DNA from: Streptomyces flavofungini
GTDB taxonomy: Bacteria; Actinomycetota; Actinomycetes; Streptomycetales; Streptomycetaceae
Direction: 5' to 3'
DNA: 64,000 nt
Assembly (NCBI RefSeq): GCF_014650815.1
Contig: NZ_BMVR01000004.1
Coordinates: 434,001 to 498,000 of the forward strand
The position numbers were made by a program, and so were the translations under genes. A model generated the notes under the pieces. The model was not told where the DNA came from and made no database searches. It was given only the letters and a program-made list of their open reading frames with translations. Of this stretch, positions 25,183 to 35,404 are shown in pieces (positions within the stretch are counted from its first letter, which is position 1; each line of letters opens with the position of its first letter).

Positions 25183-26199
25183 GTGGATTTCGGACTCGTC
25201 CTGCAGACCGACCCGCCCGCGTCCGCCGTGGTCGGCCTGATGCGCCGCGCCGAGCGGTGCGGGTTCCGCTACGGCTGGACGTTCGACTCGGCGGTCCTGT
25301 GGCAGGAGCCGTTCGTGATCTACAGCCGGATCCTGGAGCACACCGAACACCTCACCGTCGGCCCGATGGTGACCAACCCGGGCACCAGGACCTGGGAGGT
25401 CACCGCCTCCACCTTCGCCACGCTCAACGACATGTACGGCAACCGCACCGTGTGCGGCATCGGCCGCGGCGACTCCGCGATGCGGGTCGCGGGCCGCAAG
25501 CCCAACACCCTGGCCCGCCTCGGCGCGTGCATCGACGTCGTCCGCGACCTCGCCGAGGGCCGGGAGGCGGACGTCGACGGGCGGACCCTGCGCATCCCGT
25601 GGGTGCGGGACGGCAAGCTGCCGGTGTGGATGGCCGCGTACGGGCCCAAGGCACTCGCCCTCGCCGGCCAGAAGGCCGACGGGTTCATCCTGCAGCTCGC
25701 CGACCCGTTCCTGACGGAGTGGATGGTCAAGGCGGTGCGGGCCGCGGCCGCGGCGGCGGGCCGTGATCCGTCGGCGGTGAAGATCTGTGTGGCGGCGCCC
25801 GCCTATCTCACCGACGACGACTCGCCGGCGGCCCTGGCGCACGCCCGGGACGAGTGCCGTTGGTTCGGCGGCATGGTGGGCAATCACGTGGCCGACCTGG
25901 TGGCCAAGTACGGGGAGCACTCGGGTCTGGTGCCGGAGGCGCTGACCGACTACATCAAGGCCCGTGAGGGGTACGACTACGCCCACCACGGCCGGACCGG
26001 CAACCCGGACACCGCCTTCGTGCCCGACGAGATCGTGGACCGCTTCTGCGTCATCGGTACGGCCGAGCAACACCGGGAGAAACTGGCGACGTTGCGGGAC
26101 CTGGGGGTCGACCAGTTCGCGGTGTACGCGATGCACGACGCCCGCGAGCAGGTCATCGACGGGTACGGCAGCACGGTCATCCCCGCGTTCGGGGAATGA
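25183..26199 (+). CDS. LLM-class F420-dependent oxidoreductase (TIGR03842-like)
   Basis: A GTG at 25183 with AAGGAGG upstream yields 338 residues. It has the luciferase-like TIM-barrel features: MDFGLVLQTDPPASAVV, then GWTFDSAVLWQEPFV, the GIGRGDSAMR loop near residue 100, and WMAAYGPKALALAGQKADGF binding the deazaflavin phosphate. Members of this subgroup are encoded beside dihydropyrimidinase genes in actinobacteria. One possibility is that it supplies or replaces the dihydropyrimidine dehydrogenase step, reducing uracil or oxidising a product with F420; this is inference. It is the last gene of the operon and ends at a strong hairpin. Confidence 0.88.
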   Translation: MDFGLVLQTDPPASAVVGLMRRAERCGFRYGWTFDSAVLWQEPFVIYSRILEHTEHLTVGPMVTNPGTRTWEVTASTFATLNDMYGNRTVCGIGRGDSAMRVAGRKPNTLARLGACIDVVRDLAEGREADVDGRTLRIPWVRDGKLPVWMAAYGPKALALAGQKADGFILQLADPFLTEWMVKAVRAAAAAAGRDPSAVKICVAAPAYLTDDDSPAALAHARDECRWFGGMVGNHVADLVAKYGEHSGLVPEALTDYIKAREGYDYAHHGRTGNPDTAFVPDEIVDRFCVIGTAEQHREKLATLRDLGVDQFAVYAMHDAREQVIDGYGSTVIPAFGE

Positions 26200-26222
26200 C
26201 CGTGCCGGTCCGGTGCGGCCGA

Positions 26223-26254
26223 CGCGCAGGCGGACGCCGTTGTCCGCCTGCGCG
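26223..26254. terminator. Bidirectional terminator after the hydantoinase operon
   Basis: CGCGCAGGCGGAC (26223-26235) pairs perfectly with 26242-26254 around a 6-base loop, a 13-bp stem between convergent operons. Confidence 0.85.
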
Positions 26255-26280
26255 CCGTGTCCTTCAGAGCTGATGAATCG

Positions 26281-28245
26281 TCAGCTCCGGGCGCTGGGGC
26301 GGGTTCCGCAGTCGCCCGCGGCGCACTTGTCCAGCCAGTTCGCGAAGTCCGCGTCGTAGCGGGTGCCGATGGTGTTCGTCAGCAGGGTGCGGGCCGCGGC
26401 CCAGTCGCCCTTGCGGTAGTGGCCGAGCAGGGCCGTCACGTCCTGGGGGTGCGACTGGACCAGGTAACGGACCGCCAGATAGCCCCAGTTGTAGATCCGC
26501 GTGGAGTCGGCGTTGTCGTAGGTGGTGTCGAAGAGCGTGCTGAGCCGGTACGTCTTCTTGCCCGCCTGCTTGATCGCGTCGTCATAGGTGACCTTGCGGT
26601 ACGAGTAGGAGATGTACTCGGCGAAGCCCTCCACCCACATCACGGTCGGCGTCTTCATGCCCTCCGCGAAGTCGCCGTACATGTTGAAGCGGCCGTCGAG
26701 GTAGTGCGTGTACTCGTGGTTGAGGTTCCAGATCTGGAAGTCGGGGCGCAGCCACTCCGCCTCGTACGCGATGAACCGCGGCAGGTTGCCCGCCTGGGCC
26801 GGGTTGCCCTCCAGGTACATGCCGCCGTTGTTGGTGTCGATGCCGAAGATGATGCCCGCGTACGTCTTGTAGTCGGCGCTGGAGTCGAACGCGACGACTT
26901 CGAGCGTGGTGTTGTTGTCGTTGGCGACCGGGCCGTTGTCCTTGGCCACGCCGTGGAAGTAGGAGTCCTGGGCGAGCAGGCTGGAGCAGGCGGAGCCCAG
27001 CTCGGTGGACGTCATCTGCTGGGCGACGATCCGCAGGCTCGGGGCGCAGGTGTGCTTGACCGTCAGGACGGCGTCACGCACGCGGTTCTGCAGGTCGCAG
27101 GTGTTGTAGTACGAGCAGTTGTCCTTGTCGTACGCGTCCGTCATCTCGGCCAGGCCCACCCACAGCGGGGCGGTGCGGCCGGTGATCCGGCTGCGGTCGA
27201 GGAGCTGCTTGACCAACTGCGGTACGAGTCCGCCGAATTGCTCGTGCCGCAGGAAGCGGCCCAGCTCGCGCCCGGCATTGGAGGTGAGGTACGACTTGTC
27301 GGTGCCGAGCAGGTCGTCGTGCGCGACGGCGAAGTCCCGCAGCTGGGTCAGGACGCTCTGGTCGGCCTGCACGGCGGCCACGAACTCCGGCAGCTGGTGC
27401 CCGCGGAACAGCACCGTGTAGGTGTTGTTGACCGCCACGACCATCCACCAGTGGGCGTTGTACGAGGAGTTGTAGCCGTTCAGGAGCCGCTTGACGACGT
27501 TCAGGAAGCGGGCGTTCTCACCCGAGCTGTCGATCAGGGTGACCGTCTCGGCCAGCGTCTCGCCGTTCGCCTCGCTGACGTCGAAGGCCCGCGACGAGCC
27601 GAAGAACGTGTCCAGGCCGCCCTGGACGGCGCTCTTGAGCGCGGGACCGTAGTCGCCGACGTTGTCCGGGTCGCCCCACTGCACGTAGTAGCCGGCGCGC
27701 AGGTAGAGGACCACCTGCGTGATCGAACCGCTGTTGTTCCCCGGGTAGTTGGCGGCGGTGTCGCGCAGCGCGTGGGACACCGTGACCATCTGCTCCTCGC
27801 GGAAGAGGGCCCGGGCGTCCGAACCGGACACGGTGAACAGCGTGTTGACGCAGCTCGTCTCCGCGGACTTGATCTGCTGGACCAGGGCGCTGCCGGTCTT
27901 CGAGGTGAAGTCGGAGACGTTGCAGGCCGCCTTCGGGGCGCTGCGGGCCGCCTTGGGCGCCTGCTTGACGGTGTGCGTCGGCGGGCGCTTCGAGGGGTCC
28001 TTGGGTGGCCTGGCCGCGTGCTCCGCCTCCTTGGCCCGCAGGTCCTCGGTCGAGGTGGGGGTGGCGGGCGAAGGGGCGGTGCCCGGGCGCGGCGCGGGCG
28101 CCTTGGCCTCGGTGCCCGCCGCTGCCCCCTGGCCGGTGAAGGCCACCAGGGTGAGGCCCAGACACATCACGAGGGCCGATATCAGGAGCCGGGCAAGGGG
28201 GGTTCTCGGTGCTGGGGACTGCTGTGGTGGTGACGTCCGATTCAA
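26281..28245 (-). CDS. Secreted M9-family collagenase
   Basis: The TTG at 28245 sits five bases after GGAGG and directly precedes a proper signal peptide (PLARLLISALVMCLGLTL), so it is chosen over upstream ATGs; 654 residues. A Pro/Lys-rich linker is followed by the M9 N-terminal activator domain (about residues 130-330) and the catalytic domain. The zinc motif is NHEYTHYLDGRF, with the distal ligand Glu in VMWVEGFAEYIS. The calcium and zinc geometry matches Vibrio and Clostridium collagenases. The protein stops soon after the catalytic domain, so the PKD and collagen-binding domains of the large enzymes are absent. Expect gelatinase or peptidase activity. Confidence 0.92.
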   Translation of the reverse strand: MNRTSPPQQSPAPRTPLARLLISALVMCLGLTLVAFTGQGAAAGTEAKAPAPRPGTAPSPATPTSTEDLRAKEAEHAARPPKDPSKRPPTHTVKQAPKAARSAPKAACNVSDFTSKTGSALVQQIKSAETSCVNTLFTVSGSDARALFREEQMVTVSHALRDTAANYPGNNSGSITQVVLYLRAGYYVQWGDPDNVGDYGPALKSAVQGGLDTFFGSSRAFDVSEANGETLAETVTLIDSSGENARFLNVVKRLLNGYNSSYNAHWWMVVAVNNTYTVLFRGHQLPEFVAAVQADQSVLTQLRDFAVAHDDLLGTDKSYLTSNAGRELGRFLRHEQFGGLVPQLVKQLLDRSRITGRTAPLWVGLAEMTDAYDKDNCSYYNTCDLQNRVRDAVLTVKHTCAPSLRIVAQQMTSTELGSACSSLLAQDSYFHGVAKDNGPVANDNNTTLEVVAFDSSADYKTYAGIIFGIDTNNGGMYLEGNPAQAGNLPRFIAYEAEWLRPDFQIWNLNHEYTHYLDGRFNMYGDFAEGMKTPTVMWVEGFAEYISYSYRKVTYDDAIKQAGKKTYRLSTLFDTTYDNADSTRIYNWGYLAVRYLVQSHPQDVTALLGHYRKGDWAAARTLLTNTIGTRYDADFANWLDKCAAGDCGTRPSARS

Positions 28246-28377
28246 AGTGCCCTCCGGGCGGTCGGCAGCCGTACAAGAGGCACGGCCGTGGGGGGTGCGC
28301 GAACCGTGGCGACAGCCGAGGGGTGCTGAGCTGCGCGGACCCCTTGAACTGTCATGCCCACGAAGAATGCGTGACAT

Positions 28378-28389
28378 GTAATATTGCAC
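28378..28389. promoter_or_regulatory. AT-rich motif GTAATATTGCAC upstream of the collagenase
   Basis: This 12-mer is 130 bases upstream of the collagenase start and matches 11 of 12 bases of GTAATATTTCAC at 30399-30410, upstream of the DHDPS-family gene. Both lie in otherwise GC-rich spacers, suggesting a shared regulator or similar promoter elements. Confidence 0.35.
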
Positions 28390-28533
28390 ACATCACATGG
28401 CCAGAGGAAGCCTTCTGCGGGCCTGGGGAGAGATTGACGCAGCGTCACATCTGGTGCGGTGGACGAGTGTTGCGCACCCGGATGCGGCTGTGGCGCCGCA
28501 CGAGCGGCGCCACAGGACTGGGTCGGGCCGGGG

Positions 28534-29253
28534 TCAGCGGGCGGTGCCGAGCCCGCCCCGGCGGGGGCGCTTGGCGGGTTCCTGGGGCTGACGCCCCTTC
28601 GCCCACAGGTTCCGCACGTGGCCGAGGTGGCGCGTCATGCACTTCTCGGCGCCCTTGGCGTCACCGGCCAGCATCAGGTCGAGGAGTTCGATGTGCTCCT
28701 CGGCCGACGGCAGCAGTTCGCCGCGCTCGTCCAGGCCCGTCAGGCCGTACAGCCGGGAGCGCTTGCGCAGATCGCTGACGGCCTCCACCAGCCGCTCGTT
28801 GCCCGCCAGGGCGAGCAGCGACAGGTGGAACCGGCGGTCCGCCTCCAGATAGCCGATGACGTCGTGGACGCGGGCGGCGCGGACGATCTCCTCGGCCACC
28901 TCGCGCAGCGCCTCCAGGTCCTCGCGGGCGGCGGTGCGCGTGATGCGGCCGACCGTGGGGACCTCGATCAGGGTGCGGATCTCCGTGTACTGGTCGAGGT
29001 CCTTCTCGTTGACCTCGGTGACGCGGAAGCCCTTGTTGCGGACCGGCTCGACCATGCCCTCGCGCGCCAGGTCGAGCATCGCCTCGCGCACCGGCGTCGC
29101 CGAGACGCCGAAGTCCTCGGCGAGCGCGGGCGCCGAGTAGACCTCGCCGGGCTTGAGTTCGCCGGAGATCAGGGCCGCGCGCAGCGCGTTCGCCACCTGG
29201 TCGCGCAGGCGCTCGCGGGTGGTGATGAGGTCGCGCTGAGTCAGATGGCCCAT
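28534..29253 (-). CDS. GntR-family regulator, FCD subfamily
   Basis: The ATG at 29253 gives 239 residues (MGHLTQRDLITTRERLRDQ). The N-terminal winged helix shows the GntR core: VANALRAALISGELKPGE, ALAEDFGVSATPVREAML and LAREGMVEPVRNKGFRVTEV. The FCD ligand domain follows, with a metal-binding arrangement of Asp and His residues (DRRFHLSLLALAGN, then EEHIELLDLML). FCD regulators sense small organic acids, often with a bound metal. Its neighbours, a DHDPS-family lyase and an NCS1 permease, are the likely targets. A palindrome 63 bases upstream of its own start suggests autoregulation. Confidence 0.88.
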   Translation of the reverse strand: MGHLTQRDLITTRERLRDQVANALRAALISGELKPGEVYSAPALAEDFGVSATPVREAMLDLAREGMVEPVRNKGFRVTEVNEKDLDQYTEIRTLIEVPTVGRITRTAAREDLEALREVAEEIVRAARVHDVIGYLEADRRFHLSLLALAGNERLVEAVSDLRKRSRLYGLTGLDERGELLPSAEEHIELLDLMLAGDAKGAEKCMTRHLGHVRNLWAKGRQPQEPAKRPRRGGLGTAR

Positions 29254-29315
29254 GGCGGTGGTGATCCCTTCGTGCCTGCGCCCCGCGCCTTCGTGGCCGA
29301 GCGGATCACCAGCGT

Positions 29316-29330
29316 ACAATGTCACGTTGT
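29316..29330. promoter_or_regulatory. Candidate GntR operator ACAATGTCACGTTGT
   Basis: Inverted repeat of the form ACAANGT-N-ACNTTGT: 12 of 15 positions match their own reverse complement. It lies between the DHDPS-family gene stop and the gntR start, 63 bases from the latter, so it can control gntR. Length and symmetry fit FCD-type GntR dimers. Confidence 0.6.
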
Positions 29331-29404
29331 TTTCGCAGCTGAGCGGGCGAGGACGGGGGCTCTCGGGGCCCCGGGGCTCCCTGGCCCGCGTTCCCGGGCG
29401 GGCC

Positions 29405-30343
29405 TCAGCGGTGGCCGTCGGCGACCGCCTTCTCGGTGGCGGCGCGCACCGCCTGCCCGGCCGCGCCCGACAGGGGCAGGCGCGGCGGGCGGGTCGGGCC
29501 GCCGTGACGGCCCGCGAGGTCCATGGAGAGTTTGACGGCCTGGACGAACTCGGTCCGGGAGTCCCAACGCAGCAGCGAGTGCAGGGACTTGTACAGGGGG
29601 AGGGCACGCTCCAGGTCACCGGCGGTCGCGGCGCGGTACAGCTCGGCGCAGGAGGCCGGGAAGGCGTTCGGGTACCCGGCGATCCAGCCGACCGCGCCCG
29701 CGACGGCCAGTTCGAGCAGCACGTCGTCGGCGCCGACCAGGAGGTCCAGGTCCGGGGCGAGCTCGGCGAGTTCATAGGCCCGGCGGACATCGCCGCTGAA
29801 CTCCTTGACGGCGACGATGTGCCCGGCCGCGTGCAACTCGGCGAGCAGCGCGGGGACCAGGTCGACCTTGGTGTCGACCGGGTTGTTGTACGCGACGACC
29901 GGCAGGCCCGCCGCGGCGACCTCCGCGTAGTGGGCGCGCACGGCGTCGGCGTCCGCGCGGTAGGCGTTCGGCGGCAGCAGCAGGACGCTCCCGCACCCCG
30001 CTTCGGCCGCGTGCTCGGCCCAGCGGCGGGACTCGGCACTGCCGTACGCGGCCACACCCGGCATGACCCGGGCGCCGTCGCCCGCCGCCTCCACGGCGAC
30101 CCGCACTACTTGGGCGCGTTCCTCGGGCGTCAGCGTCTGGTACTCGCCGAGCGAACCGTTGGGCACGACGCCGGCGCAGCCGCCGTCGATCAGGAAGCGG
30201 ACGTGGTCGGCGTACGCGTCGTAGTCGACGGTGCGGTCGGCGCGCAGGGGGAGGGCGGTGGCGACCATGATGCCGCGCCAGGGTCGGGCGGGGCTCCAGG
30301 AGGCGTCGGGGGTGCCGGAGGGGTCGGTCGTGCCGGTGCTCAT
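29405..30343 (-). CDS. DHDPS/N-acetylneuraminate-lyase family enzyme
   Basis: The ATG at 30343 with GGAGT nine bases upstream gives MSTGTTDPSG; another in-frame ATG at 30388 with TGAGGT is equally placed, so 15 extra residues are possible. The 312-residue barrel contains the family markers GSLGEYQTLT, the VVAYNNP Tyr and the Schiff-base Lys in IVAVKEFSGD. The housekeeping dapA is normally elsewhere in Streptomyces, so this is a catabolic paralogue (for example a keto-acid aldolase or a deaminating lyase). It lies between gntR and the divergent NCS1 permease, suggesting it degrades a compound imported by that permease. The substrate is unknown. Confidence 0.82.
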   Translation of the reverse strand: MSTGTTDPSGTPDASWSPARPWRGIMVATALPLRADRTVDYDAYADHVRFLIDGGCAGVVPNGSLGEYQTLTPEERAQVVRVAVEAAGDGARVMPGVAAYGSAESRRWAEHAAEAGCGSVLLLPPNAYRADADAVRAHYAEVAAAGLPVVAYNNPVDTKVDLVPALLAELHAAGHIVAVKEFSGDVRRAYELAELAPDLDLLVGADDVLLELAVAGAVGWIAGYPNAFPASCAELYRAATAGDLERALPLYKSLHSLLRWDSRTEFVQAVKLSMDLAGRHGGPTRPPRLPLSGAAGQAVRAATEKAVADGHR

Positions 30344-30398
30344 GGGGACTCCAGACGGGTGCGGGGCGACGCGCGGAGCGGTTCTCATGGGGACCTCA

Positions 30399-30410
30399 GT
30401 AATATTTCAC
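30399..30410. promoter_or_regulatory. AT-rich motif GTAATATTTCAC in the DHDPS/NCS1 divergent promoter
   Basis: Eleven bases upstream of the alternative start at 30388 and within the 260-base region between the divergent DHDPS-family and NCS1 genes. It matches 11 of 12 bases of the motif at 28378-28389. It could be a -10 region, an operator or both. Confidence 0.35.
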
Positions 30411-30605
30411 ATGGCACCGGAGCTGCCAAGAGGGTGCGCAGGGGCGCGCGGGGGCGGCGTGGGGGCTGAGCCGACGGCCGGGCCGCCCCTCCAGCGGCGC
30501 CCCGTGTCAACAGGTCACAGGTGTACCGCCGAGCACGGTGTTCGGGGCATCCTGTTGGCTTCCGCACGGCCCCTGGTACCCCTCCTTCCAGCGAAGGGCC
30601 TGCCC

Positions 30606-32165
<1,560 letters not shown>

Positions 32166-32237
32166 GGGGGCGGTAGCGGCCACGGGAAACAAGGTCTTTG
32201 GCAGGCAGGGGAGTCGAGGGGGCGGCGGGCCCGCGCG

Positions 32238-33092
32238 TCAGCTCGGGCGTACCGCCGTCACCAGCCACACCCGTGCCTGCATGCGGACCCCGCGCCCGCC
32301 CGCGTACGGACTGAGCGCGTCCTCCAGGGCCTTGCGCGTGACCCTCGGCACCACACGGCCGGGCGTGCGGGAGAGCAGGAAGTCGATGGCGTCCGACGGG
32401 TCGCGGCCCCAGTACGTCTCGACGGGCAGCGACGTCACGGCCACCTCCGCGTAGGCGGCGAGGGAGCGGCGGATGTGCGCGGGGTCGCTGAGCGAGGCCA
32501 TCGCGGCGCGGGCGTCGGTGTGGTCCGAGGACGGCGCGGCCCCCTCGGCGCCGAGGAGTCCCGCGAGCAGGCCGAGCGCGCGGGACTCCTCGATGTCGGG
32601 GCTCGCGGGCTGCGGGCAGACGAACACAAGGCGCCCGCCGGGACGCAGCGCGCGGGCCACGTTGCCGAACGCGGCCGCGTGGTCGGCGAAGAACATCACG
32701 CCGCCCCGGCTGATCGCCACGTCGAAGCCGCCGTCGGGAAAGTCGTGCGTCTGGGCGTCCCCCCGTTCGTACGAGACGTTCGTGACCGCCTCCGTCGCGG
32801 TGCGGGCCCGGGCCCGCTCCAGGAGCGGCGCGGAGATGTCGACGCCGACCGCGTGCCCGTCCGGTCCGGCGAGCCGGGCCGCGATCCGCGTGACGGTGCC
32901 CGCGCCGCAGCCGATGTCGAGGACCCGGGCGCCGCCGCTGATGCGCGCGGCCGCGAAGAGACGGTCGTTGAGGTCGCCGCTCATGGCGTCGTAGCGGTCC
33001 TGCTGTTCGGCCCAGTGCCGGCCGATGGGGCCGTTCCAGAGCTCCTCCTGGCGGGCGTTGGGGCGGGCTTCGGTGCGGGTGTGCGTCGTCAT
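32238..33092 (-). CDS. Class I SAM-dependent methyltransferase
   Basis: A 284-residue Rossmann-fold protein. The N-terminal helix region NARQEELWNGPIGRHWAEQQ is typical of Methyltransf_11/25 small-molecule enzymes. Motif I is VLDIGCGAGTVT (about residues 58-69), motif II acidic residue in AVGVDIS, then SYERGDAQ and ISRGGVMFF. It resembles UbiE/COQ5-type and bacterial toxin- or lipid-methylating enzymes without a specific match. It is transcribed alone, convergent with the NCS1 gene and divergent from the two-component system. The substrate is unknown. Confidence 0.85.
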   Translation of the reverse strand: MTTHTRTEARPNARQEELWNGPIGRHWAEQQDRYDAMSGDLNDRLFAAARISGGARVLDIGCGAGTVTRIAARLAGPDGHAVGVDISAPLLERARARTATEAVTNVSYERGDAQTHDFPDGGFDVAISRGGVMFFADHAAAFGNVARALRPGGRLVFVCPQPASPDIEESRALGLLAGLLGAEGAAPSSDHTDARAAMASLSDPAHIRRSLAAYAEVAVTSLPVETYWGRDPSDAIDFLLSRTPGRVVPRVTRKALEDALSPYAGGRGVRMQARVWLVTAVRPS

Positions 33093-33367
33093 GGCGGGTC
33101 CTTCGCCTCGGGGGCCGGGGGCTCGTGGGGTGCCGGGGTGCGGCGCCGGTGTGCGGTGTCGCGCGGTGCCGATGTGCGGCGCCGCCGTGTGGTGCTGTGT
33201 GCCGCCGATCGTCGCCGTGCCGGTGCCCTCCGGTCGTCGTACCGGCGAAGGCAGTTGGACCTACCTCGCCGGGGGCGGGCGGCCGCGCGACTACTACGCG
33301 GGGAGTAGCGCGGGAGCGGTCCGTGCGGGGGACGTCGCGGTCAGGGGCGCGGGCTAGGGTGCCGGAC

Positions 33368-34528
33368 ATGATGGGGGAACACGGGCCGGACGGCCGGGTC
33401 ACGCTCGGTGGCCATGTCCACTTGGACGAACGCAAGGCCAGGGCGGTGGTCGTGGCACTCGCCGCGCTCATCGCCGTGGTCGTCGTGCTCGCGACGGTGT
33501 ACGAGGGCGGCGCGGACGCCGTCGACTACGCCCTGGCGTGCGTCGGCTCGCTCGTCCTCGCGGAGTACCGCCGGGCGCCACGCGTCGTCCTCGTCGCCAG
33601 CGCGCTCTGCATGGCCGCCTTCGTCCTGCACGCCGAACCGGCCACCGCGGCGGCGTTCCCCGTCCTCGCCGCCGTGCACACCGCCGCGCACGCCGGACAC
33701 CGGCTGCTCGCCACCGGCACCGGACTCGCCTTCCTCGCCGCCTTCCTCGGCGCCGACCCGGGACGCGACGGCGCCGTCGAACGCACCCTCCTGCTCACCG
33801 GCTGGTTCGTGTGCGCCGTCGCCACCGGCATCGCCGCCACGACCTGGCAGGCCTACCTCCGCCAGACCGAGGAGCGCGCCCTGGAGGCGGAGCGGACCCG
33901 GGAGGAGGTGGCGCTGCGCCGGGCCGGGGAGGAACGCCTGCGCATCGCCCGCGAACTGCACGACTCCCTCACCCACCACATCTCCATCGTCAAGCTCCAG
34001 GCGGGCGTGGCCGCCCACCTGGCCCGCAAGCGCGGCGAGGAGGTCCCGCCCGCGCTGCTCGCGATCCAGGAGGCCAGCGGCGAAGCCATGCGGGAACTGC
34101 GCTCCACCCTTGAAGTCCTGCGCACCGACGGGCCCACCGGCAGCCCCGCCCTGCTCGTCGAGCGCGCGCGGTCCGCCGGACTGCCCGTCGAACTGACCGT
34201 GACCGGACGCGAACGCGCGCTGCCGTCGGACCTGGAACAGGGCGTGTACCGCATCGTCCAGGAGTGCCTCACCAACGCGGCCCGGCACGCGGGCGGCCCG
34301 GCGGCGGTCGGCGTCCACCTCGACTACGGGGAGCGGCAGGTGGTCGTCCGGGTGGACGACGACGGGGCCGCGCGCCCGGACCGGCCCGTGGCACCCGGCG
34401 TCGGGCTCACCGGGATGCGCGAGCGGGTCGAGGCGCTCGGCGGCGCGCTGCGCGCCGGGGCCCGGGACGAGGGCGGCTTCTCGGTGCGGGCCGAACTGCC
34501 GGTGGGGGCGCCCGGGGGAGCCGGGTGA
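33368..34528 (+). CDS. Sensor histidine kinase, NarL/DesK type
   Basis: ATG at 33368 (MMGEHGPDG); a second ATG follows at 33371. The 386-residue protein has an N-terminal membrane domain of about five short hydrophobic segments without a large extracellular loop. A coiled-coil HisKA_3 domain with the H-box RIARELHDSLTHHISIVK (phospho-His in ELHDS) follows, then an HATPase_c domain (VQECLTNAARHA N-box, GVGLTGMRERVEALGG G-box). Such small membrane-embedded sensors often detect membrane or cell-envelope changes. Its stop overlaps the response regulator start (GTGA). Confidence 0.92.
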   Translation: MMGEHGPDGRVTLGGHVHLDERKARAVVVALAALIAVVVVLATVYEGGADAVDYALACVGSLVLAEYRRAPRVVLVASALCMAAFVLHAEPATAAAFPVLAAVHTAAHAGHRLLATGTGLAFLAAFLGADPGRDGAVERTLLLTGWFVCAVATGIAATTWQAYLRQTEERALEAERTREEVALRRAGEERLRIARELHDSLTHHISIVKLQAGVAAHLARKRGEEVPPALLAIQEASGEAMRELRSTLEVLRTDGPTGSPALLVERARSAGLPVELTVTGRERALPSDLEQGVYRIVQECLTNAARHAGGPAAVGVHLDYGERQVVVRVDDDGAARPDRPVAPGVGLTGMRERVEALGGALRAGARDEGGFSVRAELPVGAPGGAG

Positions 34529-35211
34529 TCCGGGTCGTGCTCGTGGACGACCAGGCCCTGATGCGGGCCGGGTTCCGGGCCCTGATGGACGCCGAGGACG
34601 GCATCGAGGTGGTCGGCGAGGCCGCCGACGGGGCGCAGGGCGTGGCGCTCGTCGGGGAACTCGTGCCCGACGTCGCGCTCATCGACGTGCAGATGCCGGT
34701 CATGACGGGCATCGAGGCGACCCGCCGCATCGCCGCCGACCCGCGCCTCGCGGACGTGCGCGTCGTCATCCTCACCAACTACGGCCTGGACGAGTACGTC
34801 TTCGAGGCGCTGCGCGCCGGGGCCAGCGGCTTCCTGCTCAAGGACACCGAGCCCGCCGACCTGCTGCAGGCCATCGAGGTCGTGGCGCGCGGCGACGCGC
34901 TGCTCTCGCCCGCCGTGACGCGGCGCCTGATCGGCGAGTTCGTGGCCCGGCCGCCGGACCGCGCGACACCGCCCGGCCTGGAGGGCCTCACGCGCCGCGA
35001 ACGCGAGGTGACGGCCCTGGCGGCACGCGGCCTCACCAACGAAGAGATCGCCGCGCACATGGTCATCAGCCCGTTCACGGCCAAGACCCATGTGAGCCGG
35101 GCGATGACGAAGCTGGGCGCGCGCGACCGGGCCCAACTGGTGGTGTTCGCCTATGAGTCGGGGCTGGTGCGGGCGCGGGTCGAGGGGGACGCGGGCGCGG
35201 ACGCCCTGTGA
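34525..35211 (+). CDS. Response regulator, NarL/FixJ family
   Basis: Starts at GTG 34525 inside the kinase stop; 228 residues. The receiver domain has the acidic pair VLVDDQ, the phospho-acceptor Asp in ALIDVQMPVMTG, a Thr in ILTNYG and the Lys in FLLKDTEP. The LuxR-type C-terminal helix-turn-helix is LTRREREVTALAARGLTNEE, then SPFTAKTHVSRAM with the recognition helix. It forms a cognate pair with the kinase before it. The lipoprotein gene downstream may be a target but is separated by a tandem-repeat spacer. Confidence 0.92.
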   Translation: MIRVVLVDDQALMRAGFRALMDAEDGIEVVGEAADGAQGVALVGELVPDVALIDVQMPVMTGIEATRRIAADPRLADVRVVILTNYGLDEYVFEALRAGASGFLLKDTEPADLLQAIEVVARGDALLSPAVTRRLIGEFVARPPDRATPPGLEGLTRREREVTALAARGLTNEEIAAHMVISPFTAKTHVSRAMTKLGARDRAQLVVFAYESGLVRARVEGDAGADAL

Positions 35212-35254
35212 GGGCGTGCGTGGGCGGGGTCCGTGGCGCGCGGGGCGGTCCGGT

Positions 35255-35358
35255 CCGGCGGGTCGTGGGGCGGGCCTGCCCGGCGGGTCGTGGGGCGGGC
35301 CGGTCGGGTGGGTTGTGGGGCGGGCCAGTTGGGTGGGCCGGTCGGGTGGGTGGGACGT
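35255..35358. repeat. G-rich 25-bp tandem repeat
   Basis: Three units with a 25-base period (cores 35255-35276, 35280-35301, 35305-35326) and a decayed fourth copy to about 35358. The core is CGGGTCGTGGGGCGGGCC with small variations. Many GGG runs on the plus strand could form G-quadruplexes. It fills most of the 193-base gap between the response regulator and the lipoprotein gene. Confidence 0.75.
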
Positions 35359-35404
35359 GGTCCGGCCGGGCGGGGCGGGATGTGCCGCGTGGCATGATCC
35401 GGGC

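Noticed and set aside
26257..28233. 658-residue plus-strand open frame
   Set aside because: Antisense shadow of the M9 collagenase; Val/Arg/Gly-rich and without domains.
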